Shown here piece after piece: positions 19,391 through 26,921 of a stretch of 64,000 nt of DNA; the first letter of the stretch is position 1, and each line of letters opens with the position of its first letter. This DNA comes from Cystobacter fuscus DSM 2262 (GTDB taxonomy: Bacteria; Myxococcota; Myxococcia; Myxococcales; Myxococcaceae). Below the pieces are notes generated by a model. It searched no databases. It saw only the letters and a list, made by a program, of their open reading frames with translations, and was not told the origin of the DNA. The stretch covers positions 44,473 through 108,472 of the forward strand of contig NZ_ANAH02000022.1 of the NCBI RefSeq assembly GCF_000335475.2, written 5' to 3'. Both the position numbers and the translations under genes were made by a program.

Positions 19391-22300
19391 ATGCGCACGC
19401 TCATCCGCACCCACCTCGCGCTCCTGCTCGTCACCGGCCTCGTGGCCGGCTGTGCCGCTCACTCCCCCGCCTCCTCCGAGGTGCTCGAACGGGCCGCCAC
19501 GGCGGCGCGCAATGGGGCTTCCGCTTCGCGCACCCTCGCCTTCGCGGGCTTCCATTCCTGGCTGGTGCAAGGGGATGTGGCAACCGCCCAGGGCCGCTTC
19601 GACGAGGCCATCTCCAAGGACCCGGCCGAGCCCTACTCCCTCTACGGTCAGCACCTGCTCGCGCGCCGCGCCGCCCAACCCCGCCGGGCGCTCGACGCCG
19701 CGCTGGCGGTGGTCACCCGGGCGCCCCGTCATCCGCTGGCGGTGCCCTCGGCGCGCTACGTGCTGGAGTCGGTGGGCGTGTCGCCCGCGCTGGATGAGAT
19801 CATCCTCACCGGCCTGCTCGCCGCGCTCGACGCCGGTGCCGCCGGGGAAGCCGCCCAACTGCTGCGCGCGGCCCAGCTCTCGGTGATGGCCTCGCGGCCG
19901 GACCGGGCCGCCCAGACGCAGGTGCTCCAGGATCTCGGCGCCGCGGACACGGCCACGCTGCTCGGGCCCTTCTCCGCCTGGCACCTGCTCACCTTCGACG
20001 AGCCGCTCGCGCCGGAGAAGGACGGCTCGCTCGCGGGCCCCTTCACCGGCCCCTTCGGCACGCTCGCGCCGCGCATCCTCCACGCGCCCGACGGCCGCCT
20101 GGACATCGCGGGCGAGACGAGCCCGGGAGATGTCTACCTGATGGCGGCGGACGTGGAGGTGCCCGAGGCGGGCGTCTACGTGGTACGAGCCGCGTCCGCC
20201 TCCTCGTACAAGCTGATGCTGGATGGGCAGCCCGTGCTCGAACGGCGGGCCTTCGCGCGCACCGCGTCCACCGTGGCCGCGCGCTCCCTGCAGCTCGGCG
20301 CGGGCCGGCACCGCGTGCTCGTCAAACTGCTGCGCGACCAGCGCCAGGCCTCCGTGTCCCTCACGCTGACGCGCGCGGATGGGCGCCCTTCCGCCCTGCG
20401 CTACAGCGCCGCCACCGGGCCCGCGCCCGCCTCGTGGGGCAGTGGACCCAAGGAAGCGCGCGCGGAGCTCGTCTACCCGCGCGCCGAGGACCTGTCCGCG
20501 GCGCTCACGGCCGAGGCGGGCACCCTGCTCGCGGACTTCATCGCGGTGCGCGACGGCATGTCGAGGGATCCCGACGGCGCCTGGCGGCTGATGACGCGCC
20601 TGGCGAAGCTCTCGCAGACCCCGGCCGTGCTGTCGCTGCGCGCGGAGCTGGCCGTGCAGGACCGGACCATCCCCAGCAAGGTGGCGCGCGGACGCGCGAC
20701 GCGAGACCTGGAGGCGGTGCTGGCCAAGGACGCGAGCGACGTGGTGGCGCTGATGGTGCGCGCCGAGCTGTCCCTCGGCGACAACCAGCCCACCACGGCA
20801 CTGGAGACGCTCAAGGTGGCGCGCAAGGCGGCGACGCCCACGGGCTGGCCCGTGATGATGATGGAGGCGCGCGCGGCGGTGGCCCTGGAGCTGGACAGCA
20901 CGGCGGAGGAGAGCCTGGCGGCGGCGCTCCAGGTGCAGCCGGGCCTGTGCGAGGCCCAGGGGCTGCGCTACAACCTGGCCAAACGCCGCGACGCGGTGGC
21001 GCGCACGGACGAGCTGATCACCTCGCTGGAGGGCTGCCCGGGCTCGCTCGCGCGGGCGGCCGAGCACGCGCGGATGCGCGGCGACCTGGAGCGCACCGTC
21101 ACCCTCTACCGGGAGCAGCTCACGCGCAATCCCGGGGACGGCACCACCGCCCTGTCGCTGGCGGCCGCGCAGGTGGCCCTGCGCCGGTTCGACGATGCCA
21201 CCGCCACGCTCAAGGAGCTGAGCCTGCTGTGGCCGCGCAACCCCCGGGTGTTGGAGAAGTGGGCGGACGTGCGGGAGCTGGCCGGAGACGCCGCCGGGGC
21301 GCTCGCCCTGCGTGAGCAGTCGCTCCTGTTGGATGGGGACAACCTGTCGCTGCGCCGCGCCGTCACGCGCGCGAAGACGGGGCAGGAGGTATTGCAGGCG
21401 CACGCCATCAACGGGCGCGAGGCCATCCGCGACTACGAGCAGAACCACGGCCCCGAGGACAGCTCCGCCGCCTACGTGCTGGACGCGGCCGCCACCCAGG
21501 TCTTCCCGGATGGCTCCCAGGTCACCCGCATCCACATCATCCAGAAGGCGCTGGAGCAGAGCGGCGTGCAGGAGATCGCCGAGGTGAACCTGCCCTCGGG
21601 CGCGCAGCCGCTCGCGGTGCGCACCCTCAAGGCCAATGGCACCGTGCTGGAGCCGGAGAGCATCGAGGGCAAGGACAGCGTCAGCCTGCCGGGTGTGCAG
21701 GTGGGCGACTACGTGGAGATCGAGTACCTGCTGGCGGAGCCCTCGCGCGGACCGGCGCAGCCGGGCTTCAAGGCGTCGGACTTCTACTTCAGCGTGGCGA
21801 GCATGCCGGACCACCGCGCCACGTACACGGTGGTGGCGCCCAAGGGCACGGGCATGAAGGTGGACGCGCACAACGTCCGGGTGCCGCCGCCCACGGTGAA
21901 GGGCGACGAGGAGCTGTTCACCCACGAGGTGCGCGGGGTGCCGCCCCTCATCCCCGAGCCGGATGGCCCCTCGAGCAAGGAATACCTGCCCTTCGTGGTG
22001 GTGGGCGCGGGCACCACGGGCAATGACAAGCTGGTGGCGGTGTACGCGGACAGCTTCCTGGAGCGGGGCGCGCTCAACTGGGAGCTGGAGGCCTTCGCGC
22101 GCGAGGCGGCCGGGGACAAGCGCGGGCTGGAGGCGGCCCAGGCGCTGTACGCGGCGGTGATGAAGCGCTTCAGTGGCCGGGACGCGGGGCTGACGCAGTC
22201 GGCGGCGTCCACGGTGGCGCAGGACCGGGGCAGCCGCATGTGGGCGCTCAAGACGGGGCTGGAGGTGTTGGGGATTCCCACGCGCCTGGCGGCGGTGCGC

Positions 22301-23167
22301 ACCTTCTCGGTGGACCCGGCGGAGTACCTCTTCCCCGAGGAGTCGCTGCTGCCCTACATCGCGCTGCGCGCCGAGGTGCCGGGCACGGGGCCGGTGTGGC
22401 TGGACACCACCACGCGCTACGCGCCCTTCGGCCAGCTGCCCGAGACGGCTCTGGGCGAGCGGGACGCGTACCTGCTGCCCGAGCCGGGCCGGGCCCTGGA
22501 GAAGGTGAAGACGCCGAAGCTCGAGCCGCAGCCGGGCAAGCAGGTGAAGCTGGAGCTGGAGCTGGACGGGAACGGCCAGCTCGTGGGCCGCGGAGAGGAA
22601 GTCTACACGGGCTACGACGCGGCCCAGCTCGCGGAGGCCTTCGAGGCCATCTCCGGCGACCGCCGGCGGCAGGCCCTCCAGAACGCGGTGGGCCGCTACT
22701 TCAACGGGGCGGAGCTGACCGAGCTGAAGTTCGATCGCGAGGAGCAGGTGGGCGCCCCCTTCACGGTGCGCTACGGCTTCAAGGCCGCGAACTTCGCGCG
22801 CGCGAGCGGCGGGACGCTGGTGCTGCCGCCCATCACCATGCCCGCGACGCTGGGACGGCAGTACGTGCAGCTGAGCACGCGCACCGTGCCTCTGCTCATC
22901 GACGACACCGAGGCGAGCACCACGCGGGTGAGCCTGAAGATGCCCTCGGGCTACCGGCTGGCGGATCCCCAGGCGCAACTGAAGACGGAGAGCCCCTTCG
23001 GCCGGCTGCTGCGCACGGAGAAGCAGGAGGGCAACACGCTCACCCTCGACGAAACACTGCGCGTGGAACGAGGCCGCATCGCGGTGAAACAGTACGAGGA
23101 CTTCGCGCACTTCGCGGGCGAAGTGGACCTCATCCAGTCGCGTGACCTGGTGCTCGTGAAGCAATAG
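19391..23167 (+). CDS. Large lipoprotein with TPR-like repeats, DUF3857 and degenerate transglutaminase-like domain
   Basis: Protein of 1258 aa. The signal ends in the lipobox VAGC (residues 18-21). Residues about 60-640 are helical with TPR-like repeats around a carbohydrate-binding-like beta segment (about 230-330). DUF3857 occupies about 680-860 (VFPDGSQVTRIHIIQKALEQ, shown as DGSQVTRIHI). A transglutaminase-like region follows, but the Cys position reads GSRMWALK and the catalytic His region reads YIALRAEV, so the protease-like triad is missing. In Bacteroidetes and myxobacteria such proteins are envelope-associated with unknown role. The upstream kinase may phosphorylate it; that is a guess from position. 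Confidence 0.85.
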   Translation: MRTLIRTHLALLLVTGLVAGCAAHSPASSEVLERAATAARNGASASRTLAFAGFHSWLVQGDVATAQGRFDEAISKDPAEPYSLYGQHLLARRAAQPRRALDAALAVVTRAPRHPLAVPSARYVLESVGVSPALDEIILTGLLAALDAGAAGEAAQLLRAAQLSVMASRPDRAAQTQVLQDLGAADTATLLGPFSAWHLLTFDEPLAPEKDGSLAGPFTGPFGTLAPRILHAPDGRLDIAGETSPGDVYLMAADVEVPEAGVYVVRAASASSYKLMLDGQPVLERRAFARTASTVAARSLQLGAGRHRVLVKLLRDQRQASVSLTLTRADGRPSALRYSAATGPAPASWGSGPKEARAELVYPRAEDLSAALTAEAGTLLADFIAVRDGMSRDPDGAWRLMTRLAKLSQTPAVLSLRAELAVQDRTIPSKVARGRATRDLEAVLAKDASDVVALMVRAELSLGDNQPTTALETLKVARKAATPTGWPVMMMEARAAVALELDSTAEESLAAALQVQPGLCEAQGLRYNLAKRRDAVARTDELITSLEGCPGSLARAAEHARMRGDLERTVTLYREQLTRNPGDGTTALSLAAAQVALRRFDDATATLKELSLLWPRNPRVLEKWADVRELAGDAAGALALREQSLLLDGDNLSLRRAVTRAKTGQEVLQAHAINGREAIRDYEQNHGPEDSSAAYVLDAAATQVFPDGSQVTRIHIIQKALEQSGVQEIAEVNLPSGAQPLAVRTLKANGTVLEPESIEGKDSVSLPGVQVGDYVEIEYLLAEPSRGPAQPGFKASDFYFSVASMPDHRATYTVVAPKGTGMKVDAHNVRVPPPTVKGDEELFTHEVRGVPPLIPEPDGPSSKEYLPFVVVGAGTTGNDKLVAVYADSFLERGALNWELEAFAREAAGDKRGLEAAQALYAAVMKRFSGRDAGLTQSAASTVAQDRGSRMWALKTGLEVLGIPTRLAAVRTFSVDPAEYLFPEESLLPYIALRAEVPGTGPVWLDTTTRYAPFGQLPETALGERDAYLLPEPGRALEKVKTPKLEPQPGKQVKLELELDGNGQLVGRGEEVYTGYDAAQLAEAFEAISGDRRRQALQNAVGRYFNGAELTELKFDREEQVGAPFTVRYGFKAANFARASGGTLVLPPITMPATLGRQYVQLSTRTVPLLIDDTEASTTRVSLKMPSGYRLADPQAQLKTESPFGRLLRTEKQEGNTLTLDETLRVERGRIAVKQYEDFAHFAGEVDLIQSRDLVLVKQ

Positions 23168-23307
23168 CTGGACGGCACCGGCAGCCTACCCGCTCCCCAC
23201 TGGCTTCCTTTTCAACCAATATGTTAAAAACCGAGAAAACGGGGAAAACCCACCTATTGGTAAGCCAATGAGTTATCCTGCGCCCGCTTGACGATGAGCC
23301 AAGCCGC

Positions 23308-23335
23308 GCGGGTGTCTGTCTGAAAGACACCCGCG
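23308..23335 (+). promoter_or_regulatory. Strong leader hairpin before the GH5 cellulase
   Basis: The 10-bp perfect stem GCGGGTGTCT/AGACACCCGC has a 7-base loop; one more C-G pair (positions 23307 and 23335) extends it to 11 bp. It lies 31 bases upstream of the GH5 start, following an AT-rich island at 23205-23280 that contains CCAATA/TATTGG dyads. It probably sits in the 5' untranslated leader. Its GGTGTC core resembles the repeat family further downstream, but its outer bases differ. Confidence 0.5.
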
Positions 23336-23365
23336 ACGACATTGCATCCATCTCGAGAGGCGCGC

Positions 23366-24475
23366 ATGAAGAGGAATCCGGTTTCAGGCGGTAGGGGTCT
23401 GAGCGGCTGGCGGGGTCTGTGTCTGGCGGTCCACCTGTCGCTCCTCGGCGGGTGCGGGATCCAGGAGCCGCCCCCTCCCGGGGAACAGCCTCCAGTGGTG
23501 GAGCCTGGCCCCACCACCCCCACCTCCCCCGCCACTCCGGCCGACGACCCCGCCACTCCCACCCACCCGACTCCGGCGCCGCTCGCCTCGCCCGTGGCCA
23601 CGAATGGCCAGCTCAAGGTGGTGGGCAATCAAATCCAGAACCAGAATGGCGTGGCCGTCCAGCTCAAGGGAATGAGCCTCTTCTGGAGCCAGTGGGGCAG
23701 CGCGTTCTACAACGCCTCCGTCGTCAACTCGCTCGCGGACAACTGGAAGGTCACCGTGGTGCGCGCCGCCATGGCCGTGGAGGAAGGCGGCTATCTCACC
23801 AATCCAGCGGCGGAGAAGGCCCGGGTGAAGACCGTCGTCGACGCGGCCATCGCCAAGGGCATCTACGTCATCATCGACTGGCATGATCACAGCGCCACGC
23901 AGCACACCGCGCAGTCCAAGGCGTTCTTCACCGAGATGGCGCAGCTCTACAAGAACACCCCCAACGTCATCTTCGAGATCTTCAACGAGCCGGACAACGA
24001 GTCCTGGAGCGAGGTGCGCGCCTACGCCGTGGAAATCATTGGCGCCATCCGCGGCGCCGGCGCTCCCAACCTCGTGGTGGTGGGCACGCCGACCTGGTCA
24101 CAGGGCGTGGACGCGGCCGCCAGCAATCCCATCACCCAGTACCCCAACGTGGCCTATACGCTGCACTTCTACGCGGGCACGCACGGACAATGGCTGCGCG
24201 ACAGGGCGGCCGCGGCGCTGTCCAGGGGCATCGCCCTGTTCGTGACGGAGTTCGGCACCTGCGACGCGTCCGGCAATGGCAATCTCAACCTCAACGAGAG
24301 CCAGCTGTGGATCGACTTCATGAACAGCCGCAAGCTGAGCTGGGCCAACTGGTCGCTGCACGACAAGCCCGAGACTGCCTCCGCGCTCGTCCCCGGCGCG
24401 AGCACCACCGGTAACTGGCCCGCCTCGGCCCTCACGCCCTCCGGCACCTTCATCAAGCAGAAGCTGTTGCAGTAA
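23366..24475 (+). CDS. Glycoside hydrolase family 5 (cellulase) lipoprotein
   Basis: Protein of 369 aa. I start at 23366 (GAGAGG ribosome site, then KR and a hydrophobic stretch). The signal ends in a lipobox-like LGGC, and a Pro/Thr linker (residues about 35-80) precedes the TIM barrel. Family landmarks are LKGMSLFWSQWG, the barrel strand IIDWHDH, the acid/base Glu in FEIFNEPDNES and the nucleophile Glu in FVTEFGTCD. It should cut beta-1,4-glucans outside the cell or on its surface. A 12-bp hairpin follows the stop. Confidence 0.93.
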   Translation: MKRNPVSGGRGLSGWRGLCLAVHLSLLGGCGIQEPPPPGEQPPVVEPGPTTPTSPATPADDPATPTHPTPAPLASPVATNGQLKVVGNQIQNQNGVAVQLKGMSLFWSQWGSAFYNASVVNSLADNWKVTVVRAAMAVEEGGYLTNPAAEKARVKTVVDAAIAKGIYVIIDWHDHSATQHTAQSKAFFTEMAQLYKNTPNVIFEIFNEPDNESWSEVRAYAVEIIGAIRGAGAPNLVVVGTPTWSQGVDAAASNPITQYPNVAYTLHFYAGTHGQWLRDRAAAALSRGIALFVTEFGTCDASGNGNLNLNESQLWIDFMNSRKLSWANWSLHDKPETASALVPGASTTGNWPASALTPSGTFIKQKLLQ

Positions 24476-24483
24476 TCCGCGAC

Positions 24484-24518
24484 GGGCGGGAGGCCTGAAG
24501 CTCCCGGGCCTCCCGCCC
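24484..24518 (+). terminator. GC-rich terminator hairpin after the cellulase
   Basis: Stem GGGCGGGAGGCC/GGCCTCCCGCCC, 12 bp perfect, with an 11-base loop, beginning nine bases after the stop. There is no clear T-tract, so termination efficiency is uncertain. Confidence 0.6.
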
Positions 24519-24578
24519 GCACCGGCTTGATCCGAAAGAACGCATGGTTCGCGCGTTCCCTCCTGACAGGGTATCCAC

Positions 24579-25673
24579 ATGAGAAAAGATACGGCAGCTC
24601 GTCAACCCTCCCAAGCTGAAGCCCTCACCCGCACGAAGCCCTCGTTTCACGCCGCTTCGGCCCTCCTCCTCTCCGCCGCCCTGGCCGGCTGCGGCGGCTC
24701 GCCCGGCGAGGCGGGCGTCGCGGGCGCGAGTCTGGAGGAAGGCCAGGCGGAGAGCGCGCTCGAGCTCCGCGAAGGCTCGGGGGGCGACACCACCTCCGCC
24801 CCCACGCTCGCGTGCGCGCCGCTGTGCAATGGGAGCTGCACCCCCATCGATCTCGCGACCATCAACACCAACGGCGCCATTAATATCGCGCTGACGGACC
24901 AGTACGTGTACTACGGCGGCGGCTATGGCTCCGAGGTCAGCAACGACGAGGTAGGCAGGGTCCCCAAGGCCGGCGGCGCGAAGACCGTCCTCATCAATCG
25001 GCTCACCTACGTGACCGAGCTCGTGGGAAGCGGCCCATACGCCTACTTCTCCGGCAGTGGTCGCGGCCTCGGGAGCAACTTGAACAGGGTGAACCCTGAC
25101 GGCACCATCACCGCGCTGCCGGTCACTGGCGGCTACCCGTCGGGGGTGGCGGTGGACTCGACCCATATCTACTGGATCGGCAACAATCAATACAACATCT
25201 ACGCCCAGCCGCTCTCGGGCGGGACCGCTTCCCTGGTCGTCCCTCATGATCCTGTTCAGGGCGGGCTGCGGACGTCATTGTTCGCGGACGGCGATAGCCT
25301 GTACTATCGCGAACTCGGCTCTCTCTCTTCCACCATGAAGGCGCCCAAGTCTGGCGCCGCGGCGCCGATCAAGCTCACTCGCACGAGCTGGTATCTCGAC
25401 TTCGACGACGCCAACGTCTACTACGCCGCGAGCGGGGTCTACAGAATTCCCAAGAGCGGCGGCACCGCCGTCAAGCTCGCCGCCACGGGGACGAGGGTCG
25501 TCGTCGATAGCGAGAGGATCTACTGGCTCGATGGAACAGCCCTCCGGGCGATGTGCAAGGACGGCACCGGCGCCCAGGTCCTGGCGTCCACCGGCGAGTC
25601 TTATAACCTCGCCGTGGACAGCACGGGGGTCTACTGGGCTGGCGAGGGCAAGATCCGGAAGATCGCGAAGTAG
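24579..25673 (+). CDS. Beta-propeller lipoprotein (DUF5050-like)
   Basis: Protein of 364 aa. A long N-terminus leads to the lipobox LAGC (about residues 34-37). A cysteine-containing stretch CAPLCNGSCTP follows, then repeated blades of the form DSTHIYWIG, DSERIYWLD and DSTGVYWAG about 45 residues apart. These read as a beta-propeller that may bind protein or sugar at the cell surface. Myxobacteria carry many such paralogues with no known function. It is the last undamaged gene before the repeat-rich region starts 60 bases downstream. Confidence 0.85.
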   Translation: MRKDTAARQPSQAEALTRTKPSFHAASALLLSAALAGCGGSPGEAGVAGASLEEGQAESALELREGSGGDTTSAPTLACAPLCNGSCTPIDLATINTNGAINIALTDQYVYYGGGYGSEVSNDEVGRVPKAGGAKTVLINRLTYVTELVGSGPYAYFSGSGRGLGSNLNRVNPDGTITALPVTGGYPSGVAVDSTHIYWIGNNQYNIYAQPLSGGTASLVVPHDPVQGGLRTSLFADGDSLYYRELGSLSSTMKAPKSGAAAPIKLTRTSWYLDFDDANVYYAASGVYRIPKSGGTAVKLAATGTRVVVDSERIYWLDGTALRAMCKDGTGAQVLASTGESYNLAVDSTGVYWAGEGKIRKIAK

Positions 25674-25730
25674 CCCGGCAGCGCAGCGCGGGGGCGAGCT
25701 CGGGAAGGGAGTGCGCGCTTGACCCCTGCG

Positions 25731-25830
25731 CTCCAGGAGGTGTCAGAGAACTTGTTCCGCTCCCTCGCCGCCTACGAGTCGTCTGACACCTCTCAGCAGA
25801 CACCTCTCAGCAGCGAACACCTCTCAGCGC
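25731..25830. repeat. GGTGTC palindrome family, copy A with extra right ends
   Basis: The core runs from AGGTGTCAGA to TCTGACACCT (25739-25792), a 10-bp perfect inverted repeat around a central part containing GAACTTGTTC. The right end CACCTCTCAGC is repeated twice more in tandem (to 25830). It lies between the propeller lipoprotein and an IS91-like end. Confidence 0.85.
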
Positions 25831-25835
25831 ACACG

Positions 25836-25865
25836 CCCTCAACAGGCCTTCCATCCTTCCTATAG
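25836..25865 (+). mobile_element. IS91-like element terminus (3' end fragment)
   Basis: Thirty bases ending CCTATAG that match the end of the IS91-like remnant at 58256-58285 at 24 of 30 positions. It stops three bases before the stop codon of the next gene, at a composition change, as expected for an insertion junction. Confidence 0.5.
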
Positions 25866-25867
25866 GC

Positions 25868-26269
25868 CTAGTCCACGCAAAGCGCCGCCTGCAGCTTGCC
25901 GTCCTCCACGGTGGCGAAGCAGCCACAGGGATCGTTGCTGACCTGGCAGGTTCCGGTGACGGGCGCGTCGGCGGGCGGTTGGCCGTCGGCCGTGTAGCGG
26001 CAGGATCCCTGGCAGTCGTCGCCGTCGCGGCAGGCCTTGCCCGCGTCGGCGTAGGGGATGACGCACATCGGGCGGGCCAGCATGCACACGGGGCGGACGG
26101 TCCCGCCCTTGGCGGCGCAGGCCTTCGCGTCGATGGCGGGCGTAGGGCCGCCGGGCTGAGCCGGGTGGGAGGCGCCGTCCGGCGCTGGGTGGATCGGCTG
26201 CGGGTCGGTGGCTGCTGGCGTGGCGCAGGCGGCGAGGGCGAGAACGGCGGCGAGGATCAGGCGGCGCAT
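25868..26269 (-). CDS. Small cysteine-rich lipoprotein, possibly acquired
   Basis: Protein of 133 aa. The start at 26269 begins a clean lipoprotein signal (MRRLILAAVLALAACATP, lipobox LAAC); the longer frame runs through non-coding DNA. The mature part has eight or so Cys (KACAAKGG, VCMLARPMC, CRDGDDCQGSC, CGCF), typical of a disulfide-rich periplasmic domain. There is no good ribosome site. From memory the type is common in Lysobacter-like gammaproteobacteria, which I cannot verify here. It lies between an IS91-like terminus and a tRNA-like fragment, suggesting transfer. Confidence 0.7.
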   Translation of the reverse strand: MRRLILAAVLALAACATPAATDPQPIHPAPDGASHPAQPGGPTPAIDAKACAAKGGTVRPVCMLARPMCVIPYADAGKACRDGDDCQGSCRYTADGQPPADAPVTGTCQVSNDPCGCFATVEDGKLQAALCVD

Positions 26270-26360
26270 GGGGAGAGGATAGCGGGGCCAGCCGCAGGGG
26301 TCATCCCTGCCCTGAACGGGACGGATGACAAAGAAAACCTCCGGCGCCTTCATCTGAATG

Positions 26361-26391
26361 TGGAGGCGGCAGGAATCGAACCCACGCCGGG
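26361..26391 (-). other. tRNA/tmRNA 3'-end-like fragment (possible attachment-site remnant)
   Basis: On the minus strand the bases read GTGGGTTCGATTCCTGC then CGCCTCCA, which fold as a T-arm with the GTTCGAT loop plus the 3' acceptor strand and discriminator A. No CCA is encoded. I cannot find the matching 5' acceptor strand GGAGGCG or a complete cloverleaf within 120 bases, although a 9-bp inverted repeat (CCGGGCGGT/ACCGCCCGG) lies just upstream. It therefore looks like a tRNA or tmRNA tail left by integration, not an active gene. Confidence 0.4.
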
Positions 26392-26520
26392 CGGTGCGAA
26401 ACTCCCAGCAGAATCGCGCCCTTACCTCGTGACCGCCCGGAATGATTGGAAGTCGGTATCCCGCCACGTCCCCGCTGTGTCCTGCGCTGTCCCAGTACAT
26501 TCCGCAGGCTCCTGCGACAT

Positions 26521-26632
26521 ATTGCGGCAGACACGTGAGGCCCGGCCACTCGGCGCTCTTCGCCACCAGACCCTCTTTCACCCCAGGGGCCAGCACGTAG
26601 CGCGACCGGCCTACCAGGGCCGTGTCGTCCAG
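26521..26632 (-). pseudogene. Y1 transposase (RAYT/IS200-like) fragment
   Basis: Minus-strand translation gives a fragment with VKEGLVAKSAEWPGLTCLPQ, closely similar at DNA and protein level to the fragment at 60249-60360. The text is characteristic of small HUH transposases of the RAYT group in myxobacteria. Both ends of the gene are missing. The 26270-26520 gap also holds the tRNA-like fragment and nothing else I can identify. Confidence 0.75.
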
Positions 26633-26921
26633 CCGACTTCCTGACGTGCGGAGACCGCGCGCCGTCTGGACTCACGGGATTGACAATCTTGACGGTTCTT
26701 GTCGGACCTCGTGGCGTCTAGGCTCAACCGGTTGTCGTGATGATGGAAGCGGAACGAGGCGCGTTTGAATACAAGGCGCTCATCTGTTTCCCCTCGGGGA
26801 CCGGTCGTCCAATCATTCCCATCTTCTATTCAGCCGAACCGCGAGCACGGTCCCTCGAGAGTTGTCTTCAGCGGCGAGAGGGATTGGTATTGGTGGGCTG
26901 TCTTCGAGATTCGGGGAAGAG

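Noticed and set aside
19166..23164. A 1332-codon open frame on the minus strand opposite the DUF3857 lipoprotein
   Set aside because: It is a shadow of the GC-rich coding strand: the translation is Arg/His/Leu-rich without any recognisable motif, while the plus strand has a lipobox, repeats and domains. The same applies to 10918-13572 minus, 3523-5493 minus, 14555-17398 plus and many shorter frames.
26361..26460. A functional tRNA gene
   Set aside because: Only the T-arm and 3' acceptor strand fit; no matching 5' acceptor strand, D-arm or anticodon arm could be placed.
25868..26596. Long version of the Cys-rich lipoprotein starting at 26596
   Set aside because: The extra N-terminal part is translated from the transposase fragment and the tRNA-like tail; the lipoprotein signal begins at 26269.
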